Shown here: in pieces, positions 35,916-46,721 of the stretch
How the letters are laid out: each line of letters opens with the position of its first letter
Position numbering within the stretch: position 1 is the first letter of the stretch
DNA from: JANXQG01 sp963709175
GTDB lineage: Bacteria > Planctomycetota > Planctomycetia > Pirellulales > Thermoguttaceae
Reading direction: 5' to 3'
DNA length: 64,000 nt
NCBI GenBank assembly: GCA_963709175.1
Contig: CAVPVK010000012.1
Location: forward strand, 620,001 to 684,000
Position numbers and translations under genes: made by a program
The notes under the pieces: generated by a model
Told to the model about the DNA's origin: nothing
Databases searched by the model: none
Seen by the model: only the letters and a program-made list of their open reading frames with translations

Positions 35916-37345
35916 TCATTTGTAATGCGCCTTCCTTCGTGAGAAATCCAGCCAGTTGTGCAAGGCGTTGTGCTTTTCCGCGATTTCATCGAGGTGCATT
36001 CGCAGGACCTCGACCACCACGACGTCCATCAGGGCCAGAGCGCCTGACGAATCTCCGTTCGCCAGCTCATCGGACAGCGACTTCCAACTATCGAGTTGCC
36101 ACTTCAGGCACAACCGCAAGCTGTGATCGAACTCCTCGCTCGCGGGCCGCTCCTCGCGTTTTACAGCACGGCGACTGCGTGACATGCTTGCAGCCTCCAT
36201 GAACTTTTGGAGGGAAATTCGCTCCGGCTCCAGCCCGGCAAGCTCCGCCGGCAGGCCGAGCGACTGCTTCCGCAGCTTCGCCAATCGCGGGATCAACTCG
36301 GTTTCCAGCACGGAGCGAAATTCCGCATTGCCCATCTTACCGTCGTCCCATTGCGTGAGCGCGTCGTGGAATCGCTCCGATAGGTCGCGCTCAGCGTCGA
36401 GTGCTGTTTGGTAGGGAACCAATAAATCGACTGTCGGCTGTGCGCACCGCTCGACCACCGACGCCGTGACGATGATCAATGCGCAGCAACCAAGCGCCCC
36501 GAACACCGGGTGCAGTTGTTTTCCTGAGCGGCCGCGCGACGCGGAAATCGGTCCCAACAGCAGGCCGCCGACGAATCCGTAGAGCAGGCCGCCGCCGTGG
36601 GCAATAAAGGCGGATTCGCGGTCCAAGTAGTCGATCAGCAGAAAGATCAGCGAAAAGAGCACCAAGAGCCCGACTTGCCGGCGGAACAACAGGCGGGGAA
36701 TCGTGCGGGGGGCACGCACGGCGCAGCCCAGAAAACAACCGACAACCCCGTACACCGCTCCGGAGGCTCCCAGCGACACTTTGGCGGGGAACCACCCCAC
36801 CATCCATAGTCCGGCGGCAACGGCGGCGAACAGGCAGACGAAGGCAAAGCGGAAGGCCCCGAGGAACTTTTCGGCGAGGGGACCCGCCAGCATGAGGAAG
36901 AGCATGTTGACCGACAGGTGGGCCAGGTCGAGGTGAAGGAAGGCGTGGGAGAGCAGCCGCCACCATTGGTCCGTCAACGTCCGCGGACCGTAATCGGCGC
37001 CCCAGGCGAGCAGGACCTGTTGATTCAATTTCAGGACCCACCCCTCGGTGAAAGCCATCGCGGCAAACACAAGCACGTTGAGAGCGACGATACCGGTCGT
37101 TACCGGCGCGCGTCGCACCGCGGCGGCGAGGTAAAGAAAAGGCCGTGCTCGCCGGCAAGCCCTGAGCGACGGGCGCGGACTAGCGGTGCCGCAGATTCTG
37201 GCGATGCCGCAGGTTCCGGCGGATTTGGCGGAGTCTCGTCCGCGGCTCGCTCGGAGAGGTGGGCGATCAGACTTGCGCTACGTCCGCTGCCGGGGTAGTG
37301 GTTCGGGAGGTATTGGACTGACTTGCGGTCAACAGGTTCGGGCAT
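35916..37345 (-). CDS. Rhomboid-family intramembrane serine protease with long C-terminal domain
   Basis: The uninterrupted frame runs 37118 to 35916 (400 residues, GTG start). It has six or so membrane helices with WWRLLSHAFLHLDLAHLSVN, the catalytic Ser in SLGASGAVYGVVG and the catalytic His in FIAHGGGLLYGFVG. After the membrane domain comes a charged cytoplasmic region of about 190 residues. A minus-strand frame from 37345 (MPEPVDRKSVQYLPNHYPGS) runs into it, and one extra base in the T-run at 37137-37140 would fuse the two as GLFLYLAAAVRRAPV. I therefore suggest the real start is 37345 and the break is an indel. The substrate is unknown. Confidence 0.82.
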
Positions 37346-37373
37346 TGAAGCTATCCTCTTACGGAGCGGCCCT

Positions 37374-37865
37374 CTACTTCTTCATGAACGCAAAGCCAAC
37401 CAACAAATATAACGCGAATATCGCCAGGAGGACCAAGCCGACGGCAATCATGACCCCGACTTGGAGCAAGGCAATCAGGATGCCTCGCCCGAAGGTCGTC
37501 GGCAACATGCCAGAGATCATTCCTGCGGCGACGATCAAACTGAGCGGAAGGGAAATGCAATTGATTGTGATGTCGCCCAATTCCGCCGCGTACCCTGCCA
37601 TGGAAAGAGCCACGCCGACGCCGAATTGGACGAGCGTGGTCACGAAGGAGATGCAGGCCGCCTTGCCGAAACCCGGCTCGGCGACTGCCGAAGGGCTGCC
37701 AGTTCCGCCCGCCAATTTGTTGTAAAGCCAACATGCAGCGCGGAGGACGATTGCGCCACAGAGAGTACCGATGGCGACAGCGATTACCAGCCCGCACAAA
37801 AGGCCGCCGATAATCGCGCCAGGTTCAAACGGTGCGTTTTGCGCGATCTGTGCCGGAAGCAACAT
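37374..37865 (-). CDS. Small polytopic membrane protein
   Basis: A 163-residue protein from the ATG at 37865, which has GGGAG six bases upstream. Earlier in-frame starts at 37871 and 37922 fit the ribosome site less well. It has four hydrophobic segments: GAIIGGLLCGLVIAVAIGTL, FVTTLVQFGVGVALSMAGYA, LPLSLIVAAGMISGML, and LIALLQVGVMIAVGLVLLAI. There is a short loop with Gly/Ser/Pro, and the protein ends with FAFMKK. No family is recognised. It lies between the kinase-WD40 gene and the rhomboid gene on the same strand, so it may be part of that unit. Confidence 0.6.
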   Translation of the reverse strand: MLLPAQIAQNAPFEPGAIIGGLLCGLVIAVAIGTLCGAIVLRAACWLYNKLAGGTGSPSAVAEPGFGKAACISFVTTLVQFGVGVALSMAGYAAELGDITINCISLPLSLIVAAGMISGMLPTTFGRGILIALLQVGVMIAVGLVLLAIFALYLLVGFAFMKK

Positions 37866-37951
37866 GACCATCTCCCAAAGTATTTGGACACTTGATTTCG
37901 ATCGAAATAGGTTCGTTTCCAATTAACAATTCGCGCCGCGGCTAGGGGCTT

Positions 37952-40900
37952 TCATTGCGGCGTTCCGCCGAGCTCCGCCAGTCGCTTGGCGCGGGCCGCC
38001 AATTCCTCGTCGTCCAACAAACGCGCGACGTCACCGTCGAGTTCCATCCCGGTTGCTGCCTCGACCCATAACCGGATTCGCTCTGTCGTCGCCTGCATGG
38101 GGGTTGGCGTCTGCCACACGTTTACGGCGCCGTCGTTGCTCCGCGTCGTCAGCGCGCGTCCGTCCTGGGCGAAAACGGCAAACGACACGGCGGCCGAGTG
38201 GAGCAGCGGCGGGCCGATCGGCCTTCTCGTCGGCAGGTGCCAAAACCGAGCAGTCTGGTCGCCGCAACCTGTTGCGATCAGTCTCCTGTCGGGGCTGACG
38301 GCCACTGCCAACACCGGCCCGCTATGCAGCATGGGCGCACCGAGCGGTTGGCCCGTGTCGGCCGCCCAAAGCCGTGCCGTGCCGTCCTCGCTGCCGGTCA
38401 GCACGATTTTGCCGTCGTTGCTGAAAACTGCGGCGGAGATCCGGCCCGAGTGCTGAAGAGGCCGGCCGATCGGCTCGCCCGTGGTGGCGTTCCAGAGCCG
38501 CCCTTCTTCCCAACTCCCGGATCGGCCACCGCAGGTCAAGACCGTCTGCCCGTCGGCGCTGAACACCCCCGCGGTCACGACCCCCTGGTGCTGCATCGGC
38601 TTGCCGAACTGTTTTCCGGTCGCCGCCTCCATCAGCCGGGCGATACTGCGCAGTCCCATCGGGGTCACCAGGAGCGTGCGGCCGTCGGGGCTCGACCCGA
38701 TTTGCAGAATGCCGGTGGTGGGCAGCTTCTGAAAGCCCAGCGACTCGCCTGTTTTCGCGTTCCAGAGGTAGCGCGGGACGTCAACGTGCTGCCCGAACCA
38801 CGCCGCCTCCGTGGTGGCGATTCGCCCGTCGCCGCGGAAGCCGATCGAGACCACCACGTCAGCGTGCTTTAGCGGCGCCCCGATTGCCTTGCCGGTATCA
38901 CCGTCCACCAATTGGGCTGTCTTGTCGTCGCGCGCGATCAGCACTGTATGACCGTCGGGACTGAGGACGATGCCTTTGTCCTTGGCGGTGTACGGCAGGG
39001 GCTCGCCGCAAGGCTTCCCCGTGACCGTGTCGTGCAACCGCGCCGTATCGTCCGGCATCTTGACGACTAACCGCCGCCCATCGGGGCTCCAGGCAATTAC
39101 ATGCTCCAACTGCACCAGCGGGCGAACGCGGTGGCTGGGCTGGAGGTCCCACAAGCGGCGCAGCCGTCCTGGCAACCGGTCGCGACCGTCTGGCCGTCGG
39201 GGCTGAAGGCCGCGGCAAAGACCTCGCCGTCATGCGGCAAGGGGCGGCCCCGCGGTCGCCCCGCGGTGATGTCCCACAATTGGGCCTCGCCCTTGAAGTC
39301 CTCGCCGCCCGCGGTGAGGAGCAGTTTGCCGTCCGGACTGGAAACGGCGATTGCGGCCGGTCCGCCCAAGGCCAGGGGATTGCCCAACGGCTTGGCGGTG
39401 GTCGTATCCCAAAGTTGGGCGATGCCCGGTGACAGCGACTGCGGACCCCCGCCGATAACGGTCAACAGCCGCCTGCCGTCCAGGCTGAAGTTGGCATTGA
39501 TCAACCGGCCCCCGGGGTCCAAATCGCCTACGCGGCGGCCGGCCACGCGGTCCCATAGAACGACGCTGGACCCTAAGAATGGGCGGCCCGGGTCGGCGAA
39601 CACCAGCAGGCGGCCGCCGGGACCTACAGCAACGGCGGACTGCGGATCGATGTCCTCTGGGCCGGGAACCCTCTCGAACTTGCCGCTCTCGAATCTGCAA
39701 ACTCTCAGTGTCCCACTAGGAGCAGGACTATGTCCGGGTATCGCCGGCATGTAGGGTTGCCCCCTGCCCATGGTGTCGTGGGACTCGGTGACCAGAGCCA
39801 CGTAATGCCCGTCGGGACTGACGGCCGCTTGTGCAAGGCTATCCCCATAGCTGATGTCTTTCAACAAGTCCCCTTTTTCCGCGTCCCACACCGCGACGCC
39901 GCGGTCGCCTGCCGAAATCGCGAGTTTTCCGTCCGGGCTGAAACGCGCCATGCGAACGGCATCGTAAAACTCGACAGGTTGGCCCACTGGCTTTTTTCCC
40001 GCGAGGTCCCATATCTGCAAGCTCGTGATTTGAACGTGTGGGTTCGCAATTCGATTGGCGGCCAGCACGAAGCGCATGTCCGGTGCCACCGCCAACGCCC
40101 GAAGATCGTCCGGCATCGAGATCGTGATCGGCTCGCCCGTGGCCGTTTCCCAGCACATCAGTCGGCCTCGGGGCGTGACCGGTCGCGGGAGTTTTGGGTC
40201 AAGGATGTCAGCCGCCGTAATGGGGATTCCCTGGTGCTTGAAGAACGGGTCGCCGACAAACTCCGGTCGGAAGACGCGTGTCGCGCGCTTCTGGCCGTCG
40301 GGCCAGACATGCTCCTCCATGCGGACGGCGCCGGTACTGAGCGTCCAGAGCGTGCGGCCGTCGGCACTGAAACCGATACCCGCTACCGCGCCCGGATGCA
40401 CGAGCGGTTTTCGCGCAGGGATGGTAGTCTGTCGCCAGGCGCTCAGATTCATGCGTGCCGCCTCTTGTCCGTCGTCGCCATCGGCGGCCGTTTCGAGGCT
40501 GTGTACGAATTGCAACATTCCCAGGGGCAGGTCACCGCGGGCAGTGGACTGCGTCCCCAAGTCCAGCAGCAGGTCGGCAGCCAGGTCCTTTTGCTTGCGC
40601 TCGCCCTCTTGGGCCTTCTTCTTCTGCGCCTGGGCGTCGAGTTTGGCCGCTGCCTCTTCCTCGGCGCGCTTGGCCTCGGACTGCCGTGCCTGGTCCGCCT
40701 TTTCGCGCTGCCAGCGGGCCTCGATCAGCCCCCACGTGGTGCCCGCCAAACCGGCCAACAACGTCAATAGCACCAAAGCGGCGGCCAGGACGGGCCCCTT
40801 GTTCCGCTGGAGCAGTTTCTTCAAGCGGTAACGCCGCGACGGTGGGCCAGCCTCCACCGGCTTGCCTTCCAGGTAACGCTGGATGTCCTCGGCCAAGGCG

Positions 40901-41998
40901 GCGGCCGTCTGGTAGCGCCGTCCGCGCTCCTTTTCCAGGGTCCGCATCACGATCCAGTCCAGCTCTCCGCGTACCAAGCGCGCCAGACGGGCCGGCTCCA
41001 TGCCCCGCTGTTCGGAAAGGGTCGGCAAGTCCGGCGAGGAGCTCAAGCGGTTGCTCGGCGTCGGAGGCTCCTCTTCCCGCACGCGGCGGGCAATTTCCCA
41101 TACCCCAGCGTCTTGCAGCCGCTTTCGGTCAAGTGGTGTCTCGCCCGTCAACAATTCGTACAATAAGACACCCATTGAGTAGATGTCCGAGCGGGTGTCG
41201 ATGTCGAGTTGGTTCTGCTCGGCCTGCTCAGGGCTCATGTACTCCAGCGTGCCGACCAGGGCGCCAAAGTTGGTGACCAGGGTCCGCTCCGTCAGCTTCT
41301 GATCAATCGCCTTGGCCACACCAAAGTCGATCACCTTGGGCACCGGCTTTCCGTCGTAGTGTGCCACCAGGACGTTCGACGGTTTGAGATCGCGGTGGAT
41401 GACGCCCTTCTGGTGCGGCATGCTGGACGGCCTGGCAGACCGGGATGAACAACTCCAGCCGCTCCCGCGGGCTGAGCCGGCGCTGGTTGCAATAGTCGGT
41501 GATGGGAATGCCGTGGATAAGTTCCATGACGAAATAGGGCAGGCCGCTGGCCGTCGTGCCGGCGTCGAGGACCTTGGCTACGTTCGGGTGGTCCATGAGA
41601 GCCAGCGCCTGCCGCTCCGCCTCGAACCGCGCGAGGACCTCCGCGCTGTCCAGTCCCGGCTTGATAATCTTCACGGCCACGAGGCGGCGGATCGGCTCCT
41701 CCTGCTGGGCCATGTAGACGGTGCCCATGCCACCCTCGCCGATCTTCTGCAAGAGCTTGTAGGGGCCGATGATTGCGCCGGGGCCTTCTCTGTTCGGCAG
41801 ATTTTCAGCCGTTCCTGCCAGGAGAGGCGACTGGAGAAAGCTGCCAACTTGCGGGTGGGCGTTCAACAAGCGATCGACCTCTTGGCGGAGCTGGGGATCG
41901 CCTTGACAGGCTCTGTCCAAGTAGGCGGCGCGCTCCTCGGCCGAGCCCTTCTCCAGGGCGGACAAGAAAACAGTTTCTATATTCGATAGGTTATCCAT
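37952..41998 (-). CDS. Ser/Thr protein kinase with transmembrane helix and WD40 propeller, frameshifted twice
   Basis: One gene is read in three frames: 41998 to about 41420, about 41421 to 39170, and about 39165 to 37952. MDNLSNIETVFLSALEKGS is a common planctomycete kinase start. The kinase domain has the glycine loop IGEGGMGTVYMAQ, the VAVK lysine, then past the first break HRDLKPSN and DFGVAKAID. After the lobe comes a single membrane helix (GPVLAAALVLLTLLAGLAGT), a Lys/Glu/Ala coiled coil, and ten or more WD40-like blades (FSPDGKLAISAGDRGVAVWD, FSNDGKIVLTGSEDGTARLW). Removing one C near 41415 and adding one C near 39170 restores about 1350 residues. It is probably a sensor kinase with an external propeller. 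Its ECF sigma factor starts upstream. Confidence 0.85.
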
Positions 41999-42057
41999 CG
42001 CGACGATCCTCGGATGCTTGCTCCAGGATATAGTGCGACAAAAACGCCCGAATCCCC

Positions 42058-42669
42058 TCAAGCGTTCGTAGTTTTTTTCTCGCCGCTCGATTCTGCGCTG
42101 GCGTTCAGCTCCGCGTACAGCCAGGTCCGGGCAAACTTCCAGTAGCGTTCGGCGGTCGCCAGCGACACACCTAGCGCCTGCGCCGCCTCGGGCATCGTGA
42201 GTCCGGCGAAGAAGCGGAGTTTGACCAACTCGGCCCGAACGGGATCGCGAGCGGAGAGTCGAGCGAGGGCTTCGTCGATGGCCAATAGGTCGTCGGTCGG
42301 AGGCATTTCCAGTGGGCAGGCGTCGTCAAGGTCGATGCGTTTTCTTCCCCCGCCGTGGTGGACCCGGCGTTTGCGGCGGGCCTGTTCGACGAGAATACGG
42401 CGCATTGCCTCGGCGGCAGCCGCAAAGAAGTGTCCCCGGCTGTTCCAGTGCTTCGAGCCCCCGCCCGGCAGGCCATTCGGTGCCTCCACCAAGCGCAAAA
42501 ACGCCTCATGCACCAGTGCCGTGGCTTGCAAGGTCTGCCCCGGTTTCTCCTGGGCCAGTCTGGTCGCCGCCAATTCTCGCAACTCGTTATAGACCAAGGG
42601 CAAGAGTTGGTCCGCGGCGTGCGGATCGCCGGATTCGATTTGGGACAAGATGCATGTGAGTTCGGACAT
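42058..42669 (-). CDS. ECF-family RNA polymerase sigma factor
   Basis: A 203-residue sigma factor from the ATG at 42669 (MSELTCILSQIESGDPHAAD). Region 2 includes LLPLVYNELRELAATRLAQE, ALVHEAFLRLVE and HFFAAAAEAMRRILVEQARR. Region 4 includes LVKLRFFAGLTMPEAAQALG and VSLATAERYWKFARTWLYAE, a helix-turn-helix for the -35 element. This is the planctomycete-expanded ECF type often found beside Ser/Thr kinases, where phosphorylation is thought to take the place of an anti-sigma factor (established for some groups, inferred here). The kinase gene begins 59 bp downstream on the same strand, so the two likely form one unit. Confidence 0.92.
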   Translation of the reverse strand: MSELTCILSQIESGDPHAADQLLPLVYNELRELAATRLAQEKPGQTLQATALVHEAFLRLVEAPNGLPGGGSKHWNSRGHFFAAAAEAMRRILVEQARRKRRVHHGGGRKRIDLDDACPLEMPPTDDLLAIDEALARLSARDPVRAELVKLRFFAGLTMPEAAQALGVSLATAERYWKFARTWLYAELNASAESSGEKKTTNA

Positions 42670-43323
42670 TTGGCGGAGTGCTCGCCCGCATAGTAGTAAC
42701 GAGACCGAGACGATTGAGGGCGGGGTCAAAAATTCTTCGTCGGTCGTTACGAAAAATCAAGCCTGTCGGCAGCCCGGAAACGGTTGGTTTCGCGGCGTTG
42801 CGCTGATCCACCCACCCTGCCCCAAGTCTTGCCGACAAACCGAGTCTCTTTCATAGAATCACTTCGCAGACAGGGAAGTGCGGTACCATCCCCATCGCTT
42901 GGCAACATAGACTGCGCTGGGATGGAGAATTTGCCGCCTGGTGGCCCAGTTTTTCTTGGTATCCGCTGCCGAGTCCCCGATCCTCGGCTGTTATTCCAGG
43001 CCCCCATCGCGTGATCTGTCAGGCTGCTCTGCTTCCAGGCATCGTCACCGTAGCAAGGGCGCACCACGGGCAAAATGCCGCTTCTATAACTCGTTGCCAA
43101 ATAATGCTTTACGGCAACAAAGTTAAGTGAAACGAACTGGTAGTCTGGACGAATATGCCGGATATAGCAAGCGTATGGGAGATATCTCTCGCAGCGACAT
43201 TTGCCCTAAGCGACTTTGCACGAATCCGGGAACTTCACCCCGGTTGATGCCGGCGCGAGAGGTTATTGCTGTAAGCTAGGCTTCAGTATACTTGACCGAC
43301 GCCATCTTCCGCGGGAACGCCAC
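42670..43323. other. Intergenic region, nothing supported
   Basis: The 654 bp between the divergent ECF and GGDEF genes hold no frame with family-like sequence, no tRNA-like cloverleaf and no repeat that I can see. It should contain both promoters. No convincing -35/-10 pair was identified. Confidence 0.5.
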
Positions 43324-44547
43324 GTGATCCTCCCTTTGTGCCTATTGTCGCTCGCCAACATCGGTGCGGGCTTTGCCCTGGGGGTGATGCTGGGCCGTCG
43401 TCACCGCAAGATTGCGGCGCGTCGCCTCTGGGGATCGCTGTCGATCGATTTGCCGCCACCAGGTCCTGTCGCCGCTCCCGCCGCGGTCCGACCTGTCGCA
43501 GCGCCGAAGTTGCAGCAAGCAGTGACCGCGCCCGTTGCGCCGATCCCGCCGGGGCCGCCCGCGCCGAAAAGTCCCGGTCATCTGGCCGTAGACGACTTGC
43601 AGGGCCAAGTGGACGGTTTCGGCACGAAACTAGTCGAGGCCGACGAGCAACTGCGGCGTTGCGTTGCGGAGCCCGACTTAGGTGCGATTGAGTCGGTGCT
43701 AAGCAACATCGAAACCACGGCACGAAACTACGTGGAGTCGCGAGAGTCGGCCCAGCAGCGCCTGGCCGATCTGACGCGCGATGAGGGCCGCTGGGAAGGT
43801 ATCAACAACCAATTGGTCGTGGCGGCGCAAATGCAGGACGTTGAGATCAAGGCGGCCTGCGAGGAAATCGCCAGCTTCAATTACGAAAGCGATCTAGCCG
43901 CCGGCTGCCAGAAGATTGTCGGTCGCACGCAGCGCCTGCTCAACTCCAACGACCTACTCCGCGACGCCCTGCAAAAGGCCCTGGCCGACGTGGCCCAGCA
44001 AGAGAACCGCCCGCCCGAGGACGCCGATCGCAGCGATCCGCTGACCGGATGTCTCAATCGGGCTGGCATCGAGGCCGATTTGAACGCCTGGTGGGCCGGC
44101 GTGCCCGACCACTCCCGCTTGTGCATCGCCCTGATCGACCTTGACGGGCTGGCCGAGATCAACCAGCAGTTTGGCTACCGCACGGGGAGCCAGATTCTCA
44201 AGGCCGCGGCGACGCTGCTGGAAGATCTGCATACGGAAAACGTCCGCGTGGCCCGTTTCTCCGGCCAGCGGTTCCTCTTGATGTTCTCGGACGTCGATTC
44301 GTCTGCCGCGACCGAAATGGTGGAACGCTTCCGGCAGACGGTGGACAAGGCCCATTTTGAGCACGAGGATTTCGATATCCGTGTCACGGTCAGTTTCGCC
44401 GTGACACGGGCCCGGGAAGAAGATAGCCCATCATCCGTGCTATTGCGGGCGGAATCAGTGCTGGGCGAAGCCAAGCGCTACGGGCGGAATCGCACGTTCC
44501 GCCACGATGGCAAGTTCCCTGGGCCGGTTCGCCGCCCGACCTTGTGA
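43324..44547 (+). CDS. Membrane-anchored protein with degenerate GGDEF domain
   Basis: A 407-residue protein. A GTG at 43324 is chosen because it starts the membrane helix (VILPLCLLSLANIGAGFALG). The open frame upstream has no ATG and no family-like sequence. A Pro/Ala-rich linker follows, then coiled-coil helices at about 110-250, and the GGDEF domain from about 255 (DPLTGCLNRAGIEADL, LCIALIDLDGLAEINQQFGY). The metal-binding IDLDG is kept, but the active GG(D/E)EF loop reads SGQRF in VARFSGQRFLLMF. It is therefore probably unable to make c-di-GMP and may act as a receptor or scaffold. It stands alone between an intergenic gap and serC. Confidence 0.82.
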   Translation: MILPLCLLSLANIGAGFALGVMLGRRHRKIAARRLWGSLSIDLPPPGPVAAPAAVRPVAAPKLQQAVTAPVAPIPPGPPAPKSPGHLAVDDLQGQVDGFGTKLVEADEQLRRCVAEPDLGAIESVLSNIETTARNYVESRESAQQRLADLTRDEGRWEGINNQLVVAAQMQDVEIKAACEEIASFNYESDLAAGCQKIVGRTQRLLNSNDLLRDALQKALADVAQQENRPPEDADRSDPLTGCLNRAGIEADLNAWWAGVPDHSRLCIALIDLDGLAEINQQFGYRTGSQILKAAATLLEDLHTENVRVARFSGQRFLLMFSDVDSSAATEMVERFRQTVDKAHFEHEDFDIRVTVSFAVTRAREEDSPSSVLLRAESVLGEAKRYGRNRTFRHDGKFPGPVRRPTL

Positions 44548-44739
44548 TCGAGCCGCAGCACATTGGGATCTGATGGTCAGAAGCAGTACGCCGGAACAAG
44601 GCACCAGGCAGCCCAAAACAAGCTTGCGCAGTTCCGGCGAGATTTGCGCATCGGTTGCCGGAACCGACCCGCGATCGGTAAGCGGGTGCCCCGGGTACCC
44701 GAAACCTGGTCCCGCCTGCTGGCTACCGCCTTAAAGGGT

Positions 44740-45831
44740 TCACCCTTGCTTGGCAAAATCCTGCATGTAGTCCCGTAGCGTCTGGACGCCCGCCTCGGGC
44801 ATGGCGTTGTAGATCGACGCACGGAACCCGCCCACCGAGCGGTGCCCCTTGAGTTCCACCAGTCCACAACCGGCCGCGCCTTTGAGGAACGCCTCTTCCC
44901 GCGATGTGTCGGCCAGCTTGAACGGCACATTCATGATCGAGCGGCTGGCAGTTTCGGCGTGGGGCAGATAAAAGCCCCCGGAGTTGTCGATGACGTCGTA
45001 AAGCATGGCGGCCTTGCGGCGGTTAATTTGGGCCATCTTCTCCAAGCCGCCGATCTCGCCGAGCAGCCAGTCGGTGACCAGCTTGACCATGTAGATGGCG
45101 AACGTCGGCGGTGTGTTCAAGAGCGAATTGTTCTCCGCCAGCACGGGATAATTGAGCATTGAGGGAAGGTCCTTGGGGGCCTTGGCCAAGAGATCGTCTC
45201 GGATGACGACGATTGTCACGCCCGCCGGTCCAGCGTTCTTCTGGGCACAGGCGAAGAGCAGGCCGTAGCGGGCCACCGGCACCGGGCGGGAGAGGATATC
45301 GCTAGAGGCGTCGCAGACCAGCGGCACTTCGCCCACCTCGGGTTCAGCGGGGAACTGCACACCCTGGATGGTTTCATTGGAGGTGCAATAAACGTAGGCC
45401 GCGCGTGGATCGAGTTTGAGCTCCTCGGCCTTGGGCACACGGTTGTAATTGCCCGCCTTGCCGTCGAAGGCGACCTGCACTGTGCCCTGGGTCTTAGCCT
45501 CGTCGACGGCTTTCTTCGACCAGGTGCCGGTGACGATGTAGTCGGCCGGCCGGCCGGAGTTCCGCAAGAAGCTCATCGGTATCATGCCGAATTGCAGCAG
45601 CGCCCCGCCTTGAAGGAACAGAATGCGGTAATTGTCCGGGATGCCCAAGAGCGTACGAAGATTGTCTTGGGTTTGCGAGAGAATTTCCCCGAATTTCTTC
45701 GAACGATGGCTGATTTCCAGGATCGAGATTCCGGTACCCGGCAGGGCCACCAGGTCGCGTTGGGCCTGTTCAATGGCAGGCAGGGGCAGAACGGCCGGGC
45801 CGGGCGAAAAATTGTAGACGCGCTTTTCCAT
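44740..45831 (-). CDS. serC: Phosphoserine aminotransferase
   Basis: PLP enzyme of serine biosynthesis that converts 3-phosphohydroxypyruvate and glutamate to phosphoserine; it also serves pyridoxal phosphate synthesis in some bacteria. It has 363 residues. The start at 45831 (MEKRVYNFSPGPAVLPLPAI) has GGGAGA eight bases upstream. Features are EISHRSKKFGEIL, LFLQGGALLQFGMIPMSFL, VCDASSDILSRPV with the PLP-binding Asp, and FACAQKNAGPAGVTIVVIR with the Schiff-base Lys. The C-terminus has HRSVGGFRASIYNAMPEAGV, the family's substrate-binding region. No other serine gene is adjacent. Confidence 0.96.
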   Translation of the reverse strand: MEKRVYNFSPGPAVLPLPAIEQAQRDLVALPGTGISILEISHRSKKFGEILSQTQDNLRTLLGIPDNYRILFLQGGALLQFGMIPMSFLRNSGRPADYIVTGTWSKKAVDEAKTQGTVQVAFDGKAGNYNRVPKAEELKLDPRAAYVYCTSNETIQGVQFPAEPEVGEVPLVCDASSDILSRPVPVARYGLLFACAQKNAGPAGVTIVVIRDDLLAKAPKDLPSMLNYPVLAENNSLLNTPPTFAIYMVKLVTDWLLGEIGGLEKMAQINRRKAAMLYDVIDNSGGFYLPHAETASRSIMNVPFKLADTSREEAFLKGAAGCGLVELKGHRSVGGFRASIYNAMPEAGVQTLRDYMQDFAKQG

Positions 45832-46080
45832 GATCGAAATCTCCCGCAAAGGTCGCTGAACGAGCCAAAAACCCTTAGTTTAACCCGTCCGGTGCGGCTG
45901 TCCAGTAGGTGGGAACCTAACGCCGCCGTGTTAGATGCGGGCCCGCAGCATTCAACTCCTTGACTTTTGTTCGTCTCGCTCGAAAGATTTTTCTATAGGT
46001 GAGCGACATGATGCGCAAACCCTAATGGCAAGACTGGTAGAACGGATTTTCAACCACATTATTACTCAAGGAACCGAATA

Positions 46081-46686
46081 ATGCAGACTGCAACCCCCAC
46101 CAAGAGCCGTCGGAGCGCCGCACCCCGAATTGGTCAACATGCCCCGCAGATCCAGGAGTACGGATCTGTCGTCCCTATGCCGATCGGTCTGAGCGAGCAA
46201 GTTCGTCGCGAAAGCGCCGAGAATCTCAACCAGTTGCTCGCCGATACGATGACGCTCCGCGACCTCTACAAGAAACATCATTGGCAGGTGGCTGGTCATA
46301 CGTTCTATCAGCTTCACCTCCTCTTCGACAAACACTATGAAGAGCAGGCCGATCTGATTGATAAAATCGCCGAGCGAATAATGATGCTGGGCGGGATTAG
46401 CATCGCAATGGCCGCTGACGTGGCTGAGATTACCCAAATTGCCAGGCCTCCCAAGGGTCGCGAGGAGGTGCCCGTGCAAATCTCGCGGTTGTTGGAGGCC
46501 CACGAGTTGATTCTCACGCAAGCCCGCAAGATGGCACGCAATGCCGCTGACGAGGGCGACGACGGCACCAACGACCTCTTGGTCAGCGATGTCATCCGCT
46601 TGAACGAAGCCCAGGTCTGGTTCGTAGCGGAACATCTTGTGGAGATGCCGGTGGTGAATGCCAACGGGGAGACGGAAGAAGAATAG
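46081..46686 (+). CDS. dps: Dps-family ferritin-like protein
   Basis: DNA-protecting mini-ferritin of 201 residues that oxidises and stores iron in a 12-subunit shell. The ferroxidase-site pattern is present: YKKHHWQVAGHTFYQLHLLF with the two His, and FDKHYEEQADLIDKIAERI with the Asp and Glu. The N-terminus is long and basic (MQTATPTKSRRSAAPRIGQH), which could bind DNA, and the C-terminus is acidic (VNANGETEEE). AAGGAA lies before the ATG at 46081. A half-site like the one in the nearby palindrome (GTAGAACGGA) lies about 40 bp upstream. Oxidative or stationary-phase control is expected, but no operator was recognised. Confidence 0.93.
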   Translation: MQTATPTKSRRSAAPRIGQHAPQIQEYGSVVPMPIGLSEQVRRESAENLNQLLADTMTLRDLYKKHHWQVAGHTFYQLHLLFDKHYEEQADLIDKIAERIMMLGGISIAMAADVAEITQIARPPKGREEVPVQISRLLEAHELILTQARKMARNAADEGDDGTNDLLVSDVIRLNEAQVWFVAEHLVEMPVVNANGETEEE

Positions 46687-46721
46687 GCCGGATTGCCAGT
46701 GAAGTGTCTCGCAGTCCTTTA

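Noticed and set aside
42670..43323. tRNA or small RNA in the gap between the ECF and GGDEF genes
   Set aside because: No cloverleaf, no T-loop GGTTCRA sequence and no terminator hairpin was found by eye.
44548..44739. Possible small plus-strand gene after the GGDEF gene (71 codons, start 44563)
   Set aside because: No supporting motif or ribosome site, and it runs into the serC gene on the other strand.
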